Positions 1 to 8,937 of a stretch of DNA of 64,000 nt are shown one piece after another. This stretch comes from CAVQCX01 sp963775335 (GTDB lineage Bacteria > Pseudomonadota > Gammaproteobacteria > Chromatiales > Chromatiaceae), in the NCBI GenBank assembly GCA_963775335.1, contig CAVZIJ010000002.1, positions 496,001-560,000 of the forward strand. The letters run 5' to 3'. Every line of letters begins with the position of its first letter. Positions within the stretch are counted from its first letter, which is position 1. Made by a program: the position numbers and the translations under genes. Below the pieces are notes generated by a model. The model ran no database searches and had not been told where the DNA came from. It saw only the letters and a list, made by a program, of their open reading frames with translations.

Positions 1-1244
1 TGATCGGTCGTCTCGGCAACAGCAGGGGTCTCCACGCTGACCGAGTCGAAGTAGCCCAGGCGCTCGAGGCGGGTCTTGGAGAGGTTCACCTTCTCGGTCG
101 AGAACCAGGCCGATTCCATCTGGCGGAACTCCCGGCGCAGCACCTCGTCGCGCGTGCGGGTGTTTCCGGTGAAGGTGATGCGGTGCACGTACACCCGCTT
201 GCCGGGGTCGACAAAGAAGGTCAGCCCCACCTGGCGGGTCTGCGCGTTGATGTCCGGAATGGTGTTCACGTTGGCGAACGCATACCCGTGGTCGCCCAGC
301 AGCTTGGTGATCCGTTCTGCGCTCTCCACCGTCTGCTTGCGCGAGAACGCCTCCCCACGGTGCAGGTGTATCAGCGGGAAGAAATCCTCCTTGGGCAGGA
401 CGAGGTCACCCGCCAGCTTGATGTCGCTGATCGTGTGCACCTCGCCCTCGGACAGGTTGATCGTAATGTACACATCGTGCTTGTCGGGGGTGAGCGACAC
501 CTGGACCGAATCGATCTTGAAGTTGATGTAGCCCCGGTCGAGGTAATAGGAGCGCAGCTTCTCGAGGTCAGCGCCGAGCTTCTGGCGCGAGTACTGGTTA
601 CTCTTGGTGAATACCGAGAGCCAATTGCCGGTATCAAGCTCGAATTGCTTGAGCAGCGTCTTGTCCTTGAACGCCTTGTTGCCCACGATGTTGATCTGCT
701 TGATGGTGGCCGCCTTGCCTTCCTTGATGTCCAGCGCCACCCCGACCCGATTGCTCTCCAGCGGGGTGATCGTCGTCTTGAGGGTCATGGCATACTTGCC
801 GATGCCGAAGTACTGACGCTTGAGCTCCTGCTCCACGCGCTCGAGCACCGATCGATTGAAGACCTTGCCCTCCGCCAGACCGGTGTCCTTGAGCGCCTTC
901 AGCAGGGCATCCTTCTTGATGCTCTTGTTGCCGCTGATGCCGATCTTTGCGATGGTCGGCCGCTCGCTGACGTAGATCACGAGCACGTTGCCATCGCGCT
1001 CGACACGCACGTCTTTGAAGAAGCCGGTCTTGTAGACCGCCCGAATGAGGTCCTGGGTCTGCCCCATCCCGACGCGGTCACCGGTCTTAAAGGGCAAATA
1101 GTTGAACACCGTCCCCGGGGAGATGCGCTGCAGACCTTCGATGCGGATGTCCTGCACGACGAAGGTATCCGACGCGCCGAAGGCCGGGAGCGATATCAAG
1201 CTGCCCAACACGATCGCCAACAGTGGTTTGAGTCGCGGGTCCAT
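1..1244 (-). CDS. bamA: BamA outer membrane protein assembly factor, N-terminal part (cut by window edge)
   Basis: Core subunit of the BAM complex that inserts beta-barrel proteins into the outer membrane. The visible 414 codons start at ATG 1244 with a signal peptide (hydrophobic stretch ending PAFGA near residue 23) and then hold a series of POTRA domains: the first begins FVVQDIRIEGLQRISPG, the fourth and fifth include GEAFSRKQ, RVYVHRITFTGN and RLGYFDSVSVETP. The C-terminal barrel lies beyond position 1. It sits downstream of rseP in the same orientation with a 161-bp gap, the usual rseP-bamA order in proteobacteria. Identity is clear from the POTRA sequence; only the missing barrel limits it. 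Confidence 0.96.
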   Translation of the reverse strand, partial: MDPRLKPLLAIVLGSLISLPAFGASDTFVVQDIRIEGLQRISPGTVFNYLPFKTGDRVGMGQTQDLIRAVYKTGFFKDVRVERDGNVLVIYVSERPTIAKIGISGNKSIKKDALLKALKDTGLAEGKVFNRSVLERVEQELKRQYFGIGKYAMTLKTTITPLESNRVGVALDIKEGKAATIKQINIVGNKAFKDKTLLKQFELDTGNWLSVFTKSNQYSRQKLGADLEKLRSYYLDRGYINFKIDSVQVSLTPDKHDVYITINLSEGEVHTISDIKLAGDLVLPKEDFFPLIHLHRGEAFSRKQTVESAERITKLLGDHGYAFANVNTIPDINAQTRQVGLTFFVDPGKRVYVHRITFTGNTRTRDEVLRREFRQMESAWFSTEKVNLSKTRLERLGYFDSVSVETPAVAETTD

Positions 1245-1405
1245 GATCTGCCGTCTTGTTGTTGCTGCGGATTGTCCGCCGGACTCCTGCGCGTCATACG
1301 CAGGTCCGCGGGCCGTTCAACCCTCGGCGAGGCACCCTCGTCTCTCACCGGGCCCCGGGGCTGACGGGGGGAAAATGCCGACTTAGTATAAAGGATCTGC
1401 GGAGC

Positions 1406-2779
1406 CTATCCCAGCAGCCGGGTCAGGTCCACATAGAACGCCAGCGCCATCAAGGCAAGTAGAATCGCCATGCCGACACGCTGCCCCTGTAGCTGCGCCC
1501 TGTCCGACAAAGGCGATCCCTTGACCGCTTCGATGACGTAGAACAGGAGGTGTCCGCCGTCCAGCACCGGGATCGGCAGCAGGTTGAGCACGGCGAGGCT
1601 GGTGCTCACCAGGGCGAGAAACTTCAGAAACGCTTCGAACCCGTAGCTTGCGCTCTTCCCGGCAGTCTGCGCGATCGAGATGGGACCGCTCAGATTGGTG
1701 ATCGAGCTCGCGCCGGTCAGCATCTTCCCGAACATCCGCAACATCAGGAGCGAGAGCTCCCCGGTCTGGCGAACCGAGGCGGTCAGGGCATGCACCGGGT
1801 CGAGCTGCACCACCACCCGATAGGGGTCGAAGAGCGCGTCCGGGATGTCGGCAGCGGCCCCGATGCGCCCGATAACGGTGCCACCTTCGCCCTGGGTCGA
1901 GCCCACCCCAAGCGCCAACTCCAGGGGGAGCCCCTTGCGCAGGACCCGCAGGTGCAGGGTCTCGCCCGGATGGGCCCGCACGATGTCGACCCAGGCTGAC
2001 CAGTCTTTCACGCGCTTTTCGTCGACGCTCAGGATGAGGTCCCCGGCCCGCAGCCCTGCACGCTCGGCCGCCTCCCCGGGGAGAACCTCTCCCACGACGG
2101 GCGGTATCTCGGGCCGCTTGGGCGTCAGCCCGAGGTCGGCCAGGACATCGCCGTCGCCCCCGGCAGTGAGACGGGCCAGGCTCGCGGCGGACAGTACCCT
2201 GACGCGCTCGACCCCCGCCGCGGCGCGCACGCGCACCGGCAGGGCCTGATCTTCCAGGGATCCCGCCAACAGGGCGTAGACCGCCGTCTCCCAGGTGGGC
2301 GTGTCCTCGTCGCCAACCCGCAGCACCTCGTCGCCCGGGGCGAAGCCCGCCAGGGCGGCGGCGCTGCCCTCGGCCACCGTGCCGACCCAGGGCCGGGTAC
2401 CCGTATCACCGACCACGTAGACCAGCCAGAAGGCTAGGATCGCGAACAGGAAATTGCACAGCGGACCGGCGACCACGATCGCCGCGCGCACGGCAAGACG
2501 CTGGCGGTTAAAGGCCCGGTCGACCTCCGCTCTCGCAACCGGCCCCTCGCGCTCGTCGAGCATCTTGACGTAGCCGCCCAGCGGGATCGCCGCGATCACA
2601 TACTCGGTGCCGTCGAGCCGCCCGACGCGTCGCCACAAGGGGCGCCCGAATCCGATCGAAAAGCGCAGTACCCGCACGCCCAAGCGCCGGGCCACCCAGA
2701 AATGGCCGAGCTCGTGTACCGTGATCAAGACGCCCAGGGCGACAAGGAAGGCCGCCAGGGTAAACAACAGCGAGCTCAT
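1406..2779 (-). CDS. rseP: RseP site-2 intramembrane zinc metalloprotease
   Basis: Inner-membrane protease of the site-2 family that cleaves anti-sigma factors such as RseA and clears signal-peptide remnants. 457 aa, close to the E. coli 450. The zinc motif HELGH is in the first membrane segment (His22-His26), two PDZ domains occupy roughly residues 115-310, and the C-terminal membrane part carries the family LDGGH motif (PVLDGGHLL). The start ATG overlaps the dxr stop codon (ATGA), so the two are probably translationally coupled. bamA follows downstream. Confidence 0.95.
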   Translation of the reverse strand: MSSLLFTLAAFLVALGVLITVHELGHFWVARRLGVRVLRFSIGFGRPLWRRVGRLDGTEYVIAAIPLGGYVKMLDEREGPVARAEVDRAFNRQRLAVRAAIVVAGPLCNFLFAILAFWLVYVVGDTGTRPWVGTVAEGSAAALAGFAPGDEVLRVGDEDTPTWETAVYALLAGSLEDQALPVRVRAAAGVERVRVLSAASLARLTAGGDGDVLADLGLTPKRPEIPPVVGEVLPGEAAERAGLRAGDLILSVDEKRVKDWSAWVDIVRAHPGETLHLRVLRKGLPLELALGVGSTQGEGGTVIGRIGAAADIPDALFDPYRVVVQLDPVHALTASVRQTGELSLLMLRMFGKMLTGASSITNLSGPISIAQTAGKSASYGFEAFLKFLALVSTSLAVLNLLPIPVLDGGHLLFYVIEAVKGSPLSDRAQLQGQRVGMAILLALMALAFYVDLTRLLG

Positions 2780-3969
2780 TGCCGGGGCCTCATCGGCCGC
2801 GCCGACGCGCGCTCTCTTGCGACGGCCCTGGCCTGCTCGTCCGCCGCCAGCACCGCGTCCAAGGTATCGCCCTGGGCGTCCGAGACCAAGCTCAGTGTCT
2901 CCTCGATGACCACCGGGATGCCAGTGAATGCCAGGGTCCCCTCCAAAAACGCTTGGACCGCGACCTCGTTGGCGGCGTTCAACACCGCCGGCGCCCCACC
3001 ACCACGCCGGATCGCCTCATAGGACAGGCCGAGACAGGGGAAGCGCTCGGGGTCCCAGGGCTCGAAGTCCAGGCGGGCAACCTGGAACAGATCGAGGCTG
3101 GGCACCCCCGACTCGATGCGCCCGGGCCAGGCCAGCGCGTGGGCGATCGGGGTGCGCATGTCCGGGTTGCCCATCTGGGCGAGCACCGATCCGTCCGCAT
3201 ATTCCACCATAGAATGGATCACGCTCTGGGGATGCAGCACCACATCGACCCGGTCGGGCTCGGTATGAAAGAGCCAGCAGGCCTCGATCACCTCGAGGCC
3301 CTTGTTCATCATCGTCGCCGAGTCGACCGAGATCTTCCGCCCCATACTCCAGTTGGGGTGGGCACAGGCCTGCTCGGGCGTCACCTCGTGCAGGTGCTCC
3401 GGCGCAAGGGCTCGAAACGGGCCGCCCGACGCGGTGAGCAGGATGCGACGCACCCCCACCCGGTCCAACCCCCGACGGAAGTCCGAGGGCATGCACTGGA
3501 AGACCGCATTGTGCTCGCTGTCGATGGGAAGGATGAGCGCGCCGTGGCGCTCGGCCTCATCCATGAACAGCCGCCCCGAGACCACCAGTGCCTCCTTGTT
3601 GGCTAGCAGCAGACGCTTTCCGGCACGCACCGCGGCCAGCGCCGGGAGCAGGCCGGCGGCCCCCACGATCGCGGCCATCACGTAATCGGTCTCGGGCAGC
3701 GAGACTACCTCCTGCAGCGCTTCGGGTCCGCCGAGCACGCGCACGCCGGGGGCATCGACGACGAGACGGCGAGCGAGCTCCGCGGCACTGGCCGGGTCCG
3801 ACATGACCGCATAGCGCGGCCCGTGGGTCAGGCACTGCTGGCGGAGCCCTTCGATGTCCCGATGGGCGCTCAAGGCAACCACCCGGAAGCGATCGCGGTG
3901 GCGGGCGAGCACGTCCAGGGTGCTCAGGCCGATGGACCCCGTGGAGCCCAGAACGGTGATGCCGATCAC
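2776..3969 (-). CDS. dxr: 1-deoxy-D-xylulose 5-phosphate reductoisomerase
   Basis: Second enzyme of the MEP isoprenoid pathway: makes 2-C-methyl-D-erythritol 4-phosphate using NADPH and a divalent metal. From the GTG at 3969 the protein is 397 aa (E. coli 398). The N-terminal dinucleotide motif GSTGSIG is at residues 8-14, the metal/substrate segment DSEHNAVFQ lies near residue 150, and SASGGPFR-type (TASGGPFR) and MNKGLEVIEA motifs follow. The open frame extends further upstream but that part overlaps cdsA; the GTG is chosen because it forms a GTGA overlap with the cdsA stop and places the motif at the normal N-terminus. Confidence 0.96.
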   Translation of the reverse strand: MIGITVLGSTGSIGLSTLDVLARHRDRFRVVALSAHRDIEGLRQQCLTHGPRYAVMSDPASAAELARRLVVDAPGVRVLGGPEALQEVVSLPETDYVMAAIVGAAGLLPALAAVRAGKRLLLANKEALVVSGRLFMDEAERHGALILPIDSEHNAVFQCMPSDFRRGLDRVGVRRILLTASGGPFRALAPEHLHEVTPEQACAHPNWSMGRKISVDSATMMNKGLEVIEACWLFHTEPDRVDVVLHPQSVIHSMVEYADGSVLAQMGNPDMRTPIAHALAWPGRIESGVPSLDLFQVARLDFEPWDPERFPCLGLSYEAIRRGGGAPAVLNAANEVAVQAFLEGTLAFTGIPVVIEETLSLVSDAQGDTLDAVLAADEQARAVARERASARPMRPRQ

Positions 3970-4796
3970 CGGGCACCCTCGAGGAGTAGCCAGCCCCAGG
4001 TGAACACCGGCGCTGCGGCGGTGAGGCTGTCGATGCGATCGAGTAGACCGCCATGGCCGGGCAGCAGCGAGCCGCTGTCCTTGACGCCGGTGCAACGCTT
4101 CAGAAGGCTCTCGTAAAGATCCCCCACCACGGAGGCCAACGTGGTCACGCAGCACAGCAGGGGCGCGGTCCAGGGCCCGACGCCGGGCAGCGGGGCCCAC
4201 CAGGCGAGAAAGGCCGCACACAGCAAAGAGCCCGCCAGAGCCCCGTACAGACCCTCGCGCGTCTTGCCGGGGCTGAGGTGGGGGGCGAGCTTGACCCGGC
4301 CCCAGCGCCGGCCCACGAAATAGGCCGCACTGTCACTGACCCACACGAGGACCAACAGAAAGAGCACCATCGCCGGCCCCGCGGCCGCGCTGCGGTGCAG
4401 CAGCAGCACCGCCGCCCAAGCGGGGATCAACACCGGGAGCGCCGAGAACGCCGTAAACAGTCTCGGCCTGTTCTTGCGGCTGGGGGGGACCCGCACGCGA
4501 GCCAGCAGAACGGCGACCGTGAGCCACCACAGGGCCGCCAGACTCAACAGCCACAGGCCGACGAAGGGTTGATCGAGAAAGCGTACGAAGAGCAGCATCG
4601 CCAGAGCCAGCACCGCCAAAAAGACGGCCTGCATCCAGGGGGCGCCGATACACGCCAGACGGGCCCACTCGACGGCACCCAGCAGGACCACCAGAGCCAG
4701 CAGGAGGGCGAGGTAGTCGGTCGGCAGCCAAAGCACGACGGCGACGACGACAGGCGCGAGGGCGAAAGCGGTGAGGAGGCGTTGATCGGCCAGCAC
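3966..4796 (-). CDS. cdsA: Phosphatidate cytidylyltransferase
   Basis: Integral membrane enzyme making CDP-diacylglycerol from phosphatidate and CTP for phospholipid synthesis. About 276 aa with many hydrophobic segments and the C-terminal family signature (VGDLYESLLKR then KDSGSLLPGHGGLLDR.DS). The start is set at GTG 4796, preceded by GGAG eight bases upstream; the frame is open to 4895 but that would run back over the end of uppS. Sits between uppS (13-bp gap) and dxr (GTGA overlap), the common bacterial order. Confidence 0.93.
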   Translation of the reverse strand: MLADQRLLTAFALAPVVVAVVLWLPTDYLALLLALVVLLGAVEWARLACIGAPWMQAVFLAVLALAMLLFVRFLDQPFVGLWLLSLAALWWLTVAVLLARVRVPPSRKNRPRLFTAFSALPVLIPAWAAVLLLHRSAAAGPAMVLFLLVLVWVSDSAAYFVGRRWGRVKLAPHLSPGKTREGLYGALAGSLLCAAFLAWWAPLPGVGPWTAPLLCCVTTLASVVGDLYESLLKRCTGVKDSGSLLPGHGGLLDRIDSLTAAAPVFTWGWLLLEGAR

Positions 4797-4809
4797 GGGG
4801 CGACTCCGC

Positions 4810-5610
4810 TCAGGCACGCGGCGAGGATCGGGTCGGGGCTTGCGTCTGCTCGCCGGTCTTCCCGAAGCGGCGCTCCCGCTTGGCGAAGGCGTCAAACGCC
4901 GCCTGCAGCTCGGCTTCGCCGAAATCCGGCCAGAGGCAGTCCGTGAAATAGAGCTCCGAATAGGCGGTCTGCCACAGCAGAAAATTGCTCAAACGCTGCT
5001 CCCCGCCGGTACGGATGAAGAGGTCCGGATCCGGGAGCCCCGCGAAGCTCAGCTCCCCGGCGAAGACCTCCTCGTCGATGTCCTCGGGCCGCAGGTCCCC
5101 CGCCAGGACCCTCGCCCCGATGCGCCGCGCCGCCCGGGCGATATCCCAACGCCCGCCGTAGTTGGCCGCGATCTGCAGAACCAGGCCGGTATTGTCCTGG
5201 GTGAGCCCCTCGGCCTGGGCGATACGCTTGCGAAGCTTCTCGGGAAAGGCCAAGCGCTCCCCGACGACCCGCAGCTTGACGTTATTGCTGTTGAGGCGGC
5301 GCACCTCGCGGTACAGCGCGGTCATGAACAGGTCCATCAGGAGACTGACTTCCTGCTGCGGGCGCCGCCAGTTCTCGCTGCTGAAGGCAAACAGCGTGAG
5401 CACCTCCACCCCCTTGCGAGCACACTGCTCCACGCTCATGCGCACCGCTCCCACGCCGGCGCGGTGACCCGCGTGGCGGGGGAGATGCCGCTGTACGGCC
5501 CAGCGGCCATTGCCGTCCATGATGATCGCCACGTGCCGCGGCGGACCAGTCGGGCCGCGCGCCTCTCCATCGGCACGTTGGACGGTCGGGCTGTCTGCCG
5601 ACACACGCAC
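4810..5610 (-). CDS. uppS: Undecaprenyl diphosphate synthase (isoprenyl transferase)
   Basis: Cis-prenyltransferase that extends farnesyl diphosphate with isopentenyl diphosphate to give the C55 carrier lipid for peptidoglycan and O-antigen. 266 aa from GTG 5610. The catalytic-Asp motif IIMDGNGRWA is at about residues 29-38, followed by the conserved H..G and the C-terminal block DLFIRTGGEQRLSNFLLWQ with YSELYFT. GTG is preceded by a weak GCGGGG; a shorter start is possible but none is better. Gap of 12 bp to frr upstream. Confidence 0.95.
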   Translation of the reverse strand: MRVSADSPTVQRADGEARGPTGPPRHVAIIMDGNGRWAVQRHLPRHAGHRAGVGAVRMSVEQCARKGVEVLTLFAFSSENWRRPQQEVSLLMDLFMTALYREVRRLNSNNVKLRVVGERLAFPEKLRKRIAQAEGLTQDNTGLVLQIAANYGGRWDIARAARRIGARVLAGDLRPEDIDEEVFAGELSFAGLPDPDLFIRTGGEQRLSNFLLWQTAYSELYFTDCLWPDFGEAELQAAFDAFAKRERRFGKTGEQTQAPTRSSPRA

Positions 5611-5622
5611 CCCCGCAACCGA

Positions 5623-6180
5623 CTAGACCGCCATCAGATCGGTTTCTTTGGTGGCAAGGGCGCTGTCGATCTCCTTGATGTGCTGGTCGGTGAGCTTCTG
5701 GACGATCTCCTGGCCGCGCCGCTCGTCGTCCTCCGAGATCAGCTTCTCCTTGACCAGGCTCTTGAGGTCCGCGTTGGCATCACGCCGGACATTGCGCACC
5801 GCCACCCGGGCCTGCTCGGCCTCGTGGCGCACCACTTTGATCAGGTCGCGGCGCCGTTCCTCGGTCAACGGGGGCATGGGCACACGAATCACGGTCCCCG
5901 CGGTATTGGGGTTCAGTCCGAGGTCGGACTCCATGATCGCCTTCTCGACCGGCTTTACCATGGTCTGCTCCCAAGGCTGCACCGCCAGGGTCCGCGAGTC
6001 CTCGACGCGGACGTTCGCGACCTGGTTCAGCGGGACCTCGGAGCCGTAGTAGCTCACCCGGATGTGGTCGAGCAGGCTCGGATGCGCCCGTCCCGTTCGG
6101 ATCTTCGCCAGCTCCAGACCCAGCGCCTCCACGGTCTTGCCCATGCGTGCCGCCGCGTCCTTCTTGATATCGTCGATCAT
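5623..6180 (-). CDS. frr: Ribosome recycling factor
   Basis: Splits post-termination ribosomes together with EF-G. 185 aa, exactly the usual length, beginning MIDDIKKDAAARM with the conserved KIRTGRAHPSLLD segment near residues 25-40 and the C-terminal helix KLTDQHIKEIDSALA..KE. The stop of pyrH lies 2 bp upstream, giving the standard tsf-pyrH-frr-uppS-cdsA-dxr run on the minus strand. Confidence 0.97.
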   Translation of the reverse strand: MIDDIKKDAAARMGKTVEALGLELAKIRTGRAHPSLLDHIRVSYYGSEVPLNQVANVRVEDSRTLAVQPWEQTMVKPVEKAIMESDLGLNPNTAGTVIRVPMPPLTEERRRDLIKVVRHEAEQARVAVRNVRRDANADLKSLVKEKLISEDDERRGQEIVQKLTDQHIKEIDSALATKETDLMAV

Positions 6181-6182
6181 CG

Positions 6183-6905
6183 TCAGTTACCGCCTTGCAC
6201 GAGAGAGCCGATCTCCTCGCCCTGGAGCAGACGCAGCACGGCCCCGGGCTGATTGATATTCATGACCCGCAAGGGCAGGCCATGGTCACGGCAGAGCACG
6301 ATCGCCGTCGTATCCATCACACGCAGGTCTTTGCGGAGCACCTCGGCGTAGCTGAGCTGGGGATAGAGCACCGCGTCGGGCACCTTGAGCGGATCGGCAG
6401 AGTATATCCCGTCCACCTTGGTCGCTTTGATGAGCAGCTCAGCGCCGATCTCGATGGCGCGCAAGCTGGCGGCGGAATCGGTGGTGAAGAACGGGTTGCC
6501 GGTCCCGGCGACCAGAATCACCACGCGTCCCTTCTCCAGATGCCGGATGGCGCGGCGACGGATGTAATCCTCGCAGACCTGGTTGATCTTGAGCGCCGAC
6601 ATCACACGGGCCGGGATCCCGATCCGCTCCAGGGCGTCCTGCAGAGCCAGTCCGTTCATCACCGTGGCGAGCATGCCCATCTGATCGCCCACCACCCGAT
6701 CGATGCCGGCCTCGGCGAGCCCGGCACCGCGGAAGATGTTGCCCCCGCCCACCACCAGCCCGATCTGGGCACCCGCCTCGTGCATCTGCTTGAGCTCGGC
6801 GGCCAACCGGGCGATCACTACGGGCGCGATCCCATAATCACCCTCGCCCATCAGGGCCTCGCCGCTGAGCTTGAGCAGGACGCGCTTGTACGCCAATCCG
6901 GTCAT
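6183..6905 (-). CDS. pyrH: UMP kinase
   Basis: Hexameric amino-acid-kinase-fold enzyme phosphorylating UMP to UDP, first step to all pyrimidine triphosphates. With ATG 6905 (MTGLAYKRVLLKLSGEAL) the protein is 240 aa, the family length; an ATG nine bases earlier (6914) and a still longer frame exist. The glycine-rich KLSGEAL and VVGGGNIFRG motifs bind phosphates, and DHGLPLRVMNI near the C-terminus is typical. Located between tsf and frr. Confidence 0.95.
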   Translation of the reverse strand: MTGLAYKRVLLKLSGEALMGEGDYGIAPVVIARLAAELKQMHEAGAQIGLVVGGGNIFRGAGLAEAGIDRVVGDQMGMLATVMNGLALQDALERIGIPARVMSALKINQVCEDYIRRRAIRHLEKGRVVILVAGTGNPFFTTDSAASLRAIEIGAELLIKATKVDGIYSADPLKVPDAVLYPQLSYAEVLRKDLRVMDTTAIVLCRDHGLPLRVMNINQPGAVLRLLQGEEIGSLVQGGN

Positions 6906-6960
6906 CGGGGGCATCGCCTCGCCAACAGCCTCGCGGAGCAGCTCGATCGCGACCCCTGCC

Positions 6961-7848
6961 TCAGGCACCGCGGGCCTGTGCCATCACTTCCTCGGCGAAG
7001 TTCTCGCTGCGCTTCTCGATGCCTTCACCCACCTCGAAGCGCTGGAAGCGCACCACCCGCGCACCCGCCTTCTCCAGCAGATTGGCGACGGTGAGGTCGG
7101 CGTCCTTGACGAATGGCTGGCCATGTAACGTGATCTCGGCGAGCCACTTGCGTAGCCGACCATCGACCATCTTCTCGACGATATTCACGGGCTTGCCGCT
7201 GTCGCGTGCCTGGGCCATGTAGATGTCGCGCTCCTTGTCCTGCATAGATTGAGGCACATCGGCCTCGGACACGCACACCGGGTTACTGGCCGCCACGTGC
7301 ATGGCGATGTCCTTGCCCAGCTCCAGAGTGCCGCCCTCGATCTCCACCATCACGCCGATGCGCACGCCGTGCACGTAGGTGGCGATCAATCCCGAGTCGC
7401 TCTGGTAGCGGGCGAAGCGGCGCACCGTCATATTCTCGCCGAGCTTGGCGATCAGGGCCTCGCGGGCCTGCTCGACGGTGGTCTCCTCCCCCGCGTGAAG
7501 GGGCTGGCCGAGTAGCGCGGTGACGTCCTCGGCGCCGCCGTCGAGCGCACGCTCCACGACCGCCTCGGCAAAGGACGAGAAGTTCGCGTCCTTGGCGACG
7601 AAATCGGTCTCACAGTTGACCTCCACCATCGCGGTCCGTTTGGCGTCGTCGCTCGACTTGACCACGATGACCCCTTCGGCGGCGATGCGCCCAGCCTTCT
7701 TGGCGGCCTTGGCCTGACCGGACTTGCGCATCAGCTCGATGGCGGCCTCGAGGTCCCCGCCCGTCTCCACCAACGCCTTCTTACACTCCATCATGCCGGC
7801 GCCGGTGCGCTCGCGCAGCTCCTTCACCAGGGAGGCCGTGATTGCCAT
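6961..7848 (-). CDS. tsf: Elongation factor Ts
   Basis: Guanine nucleotide exchange factor for EF-Tu. 295 aa. The N-terminal UBA-like domain carries LRERTGAGMMECKKAL, and the core contains CETDFVAK, both family signatures. The start ATG is preceded by AGGTGA. It lies 119 bp downstream of rpsB, as in nearly all proteobacteria, and is probably co-transcribed with it. Confidence 0.97.
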   Translation of the reverse strand: MAITASLVKELRERTGAGMMECKKALVETGGDLEAAIELMRKSGQAKAAKKAGRIAAEGVIVVKSSDDAKRTAMVEVNCETDFVAKDANFSSFAEAVVERALDGGAEDVTALLGQPLHAGEETTVEQAREALIAKLGENMTVRRFARYQSDSGLIATYVHGVRIGVMVEIEGGTLELGKDIAMHVAASNPVCVSEADVPQSMQDKERDIYMAQARDSGKPVNIVEKMVDGRLRKWLAEITLHGQPFVKDADLTVANLLEKAGARVVRFQRFEVGEGIEKRSENFAEEVMAQARGA

Positions 7849-7967
7849 GGATCTGTCACCTCAATGCTAAAAAAACGTGGAATAGCAAGATGCAAGCGGG
7901 CCCCGCGCGGCACTCAGGACCGTCCTGGGGCCGGCTTTGGATTTCCGGGCTACGGCGACGCGCCCGC

Positions 7968-8717
7968 TCAGGCGCTGGCGCCTTCGTCGACTTCGACGAA
8001 CTCCTCTGGGGACGCGCCCACCGAGTGGGCCGCGACGGCACGCCCTTCCAGCACAGACGCCGAGGCACCCTGGAGGTAGAGCTGGACCGCCCGGATCGCA
8101 TCGTCGTTGCCGGGGATCACGTAATCTACCCCTTCGGTGGAGTTGTTGGTATCCACCACGGCGACCACGGGGATTCCGAGCTTCTTGGCCTCACTGACGG
8201 CGATCTTCTCGTGGCCCACGTCGACGACGAACAGGGCATCGGGCAGCCCGGTCATGTTCTTGATGCCGCCGAGGCTCCGATCCAGCTTTTCCATGTCACG
8301 GCGGATGCCCAGCGCTTCCTTCTTGCTGAACTTCTGATCCAACGTGCCATCCGCTGCCATCGCCTCGAGCTCCAGCAGGCGCTTGATCGACTGGCGAATG
8401 GTCTTGAAGTTGGTCAACATGCCGCCAAGCCAGCGGTGGTTGACGTAGGGCATGCCGCAGCGCGCGGCCTCTTCGCGCACTGCGTCGCGGGCCGAGCGCT
8501 TGGTCCCGACGAACAGGATCTTGCCGCCGTTGGAGGCGAGCTTGCCCACAAAGTTCATCGCGTCATCGTACAGCGGGACCGTCTTCTCGAGGTTGATAAT
8601 GTGGATCTTGTTGCGCTGACCGAAGATGAACGACCTCATCTTCGGGTTCCAGTGTCGGGTCTGGTGACCGAAATGCACGCCAGCCTCGATCATCTGGCGC
8701 ATGGATACCTTGCTCAT
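7968..8717 (-). CDS. rpsB: 30S ribosomal protein S2
   Basis: Small-subunit ribosomal protein. 249 aa from ATG 8717 (MSKVSMRQMIEAGVHFGHQ); the frame stays open another 60 codons upstream but that part is the leader and has no S2 character. Signature motifs GHQTRHWNPKM, NHRWLGGMLTNFKT and GIPVVAVVDTN are present. First gene of the minus-strand run to bamA. A promoter and a leader hairpin are visible upstream (see separate entries); in gammaproteobacteria rpsB leaders are known to mediate S2 autoregulation. Confidence 0.97.
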   Translation of the reverse strand: MSKVSMRQMIEAGVHFGHQTRHWNPKMRSFIFGQRNKIHIINLEKTVPLYDDAMNFVGKLASNGGKILFVGTKRSARDAVREEAARCGMPYVNHRWLGGMLTNFKTIRQSIKRLLELEAMAADGTLDQKFSKKEALGIRRDMEKLDRSLGGIKNMTGLPDALFVVDVGHEKIAVSEAKKLGIPVVAVVDTNNSTEGVDYVIPGNDDAIRAVQLYLQGASASVLEGRAVAAHSVGASPEEFVEVDEGASA

Positions 8718-8820
8718 TGGAAAACTCCAGAGTTTGTACGGGTTGGGCCTCCACGCGCCCCGGACGGCAACCCGCCGCAGCGGGCACCCGGCCGACCGTG
8801 TCGACGCGTGTGTGGGTTCT

Positions 8821-8842
8821 AATCGCGAATCGTTTGCGATTC
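8821..8842 (-). promoter_or_regulatory. Leader hairpin upstream of rpsB (possible S2 autoregulatory site)
   Basis: A perfect inverted repeat GAATCG-TTTG-CGATTC at 8827-8842, overlapping a second pairing AATCGC / GCGATT (8821-8826 with 8836-8841), lies about 105 bases upstream of the rpsB start and just downstream of the predicted -10 box, so it is transcribed as part of the 5' leader. Known biology: S2 represses its own mRNA through a leader structure in gammaproteobacteria. That this hairpin is that element is inference. Confidence 0.45.
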
Positions 8843-8852
8843 GGCGGCGCGT

Positions 8853-8881
8853 TTTATACCATACTCGGATCGCCGCGACAA
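8853..8881 (-). promoter_or_regulatory. Sigma70-type promoter of rpsB-tsf
   Basis: On the minus strand TTGTCG (8881-8876) and TATAAA (8858-8853) are separated by exactly 17 bp, near consensus for a housekeeping promoter, about 135 bases upstream of the rpsB ATG. map starts divergently at 8938. Confidence 0.7.
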
Positions 8882-8937
8882 TTGCCCTAGCCCGCACAAG
8901 GTCTTAATTTTCCCGGCATTTCTGCCGAGCCTACCCG

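Noticed and set aside
183..1364. 393-codon plus-strand open frame
   Set aside because: Antisense shadow of bamA; its composition mirrors the POTRA coding strand and it has no domain.
7849..7967. Rho-independent terminator between rpsB and tsf
   Set aside because: A run of seven T on the minus strand exists (near 7869-7875) but no strong stem directly precedes it.
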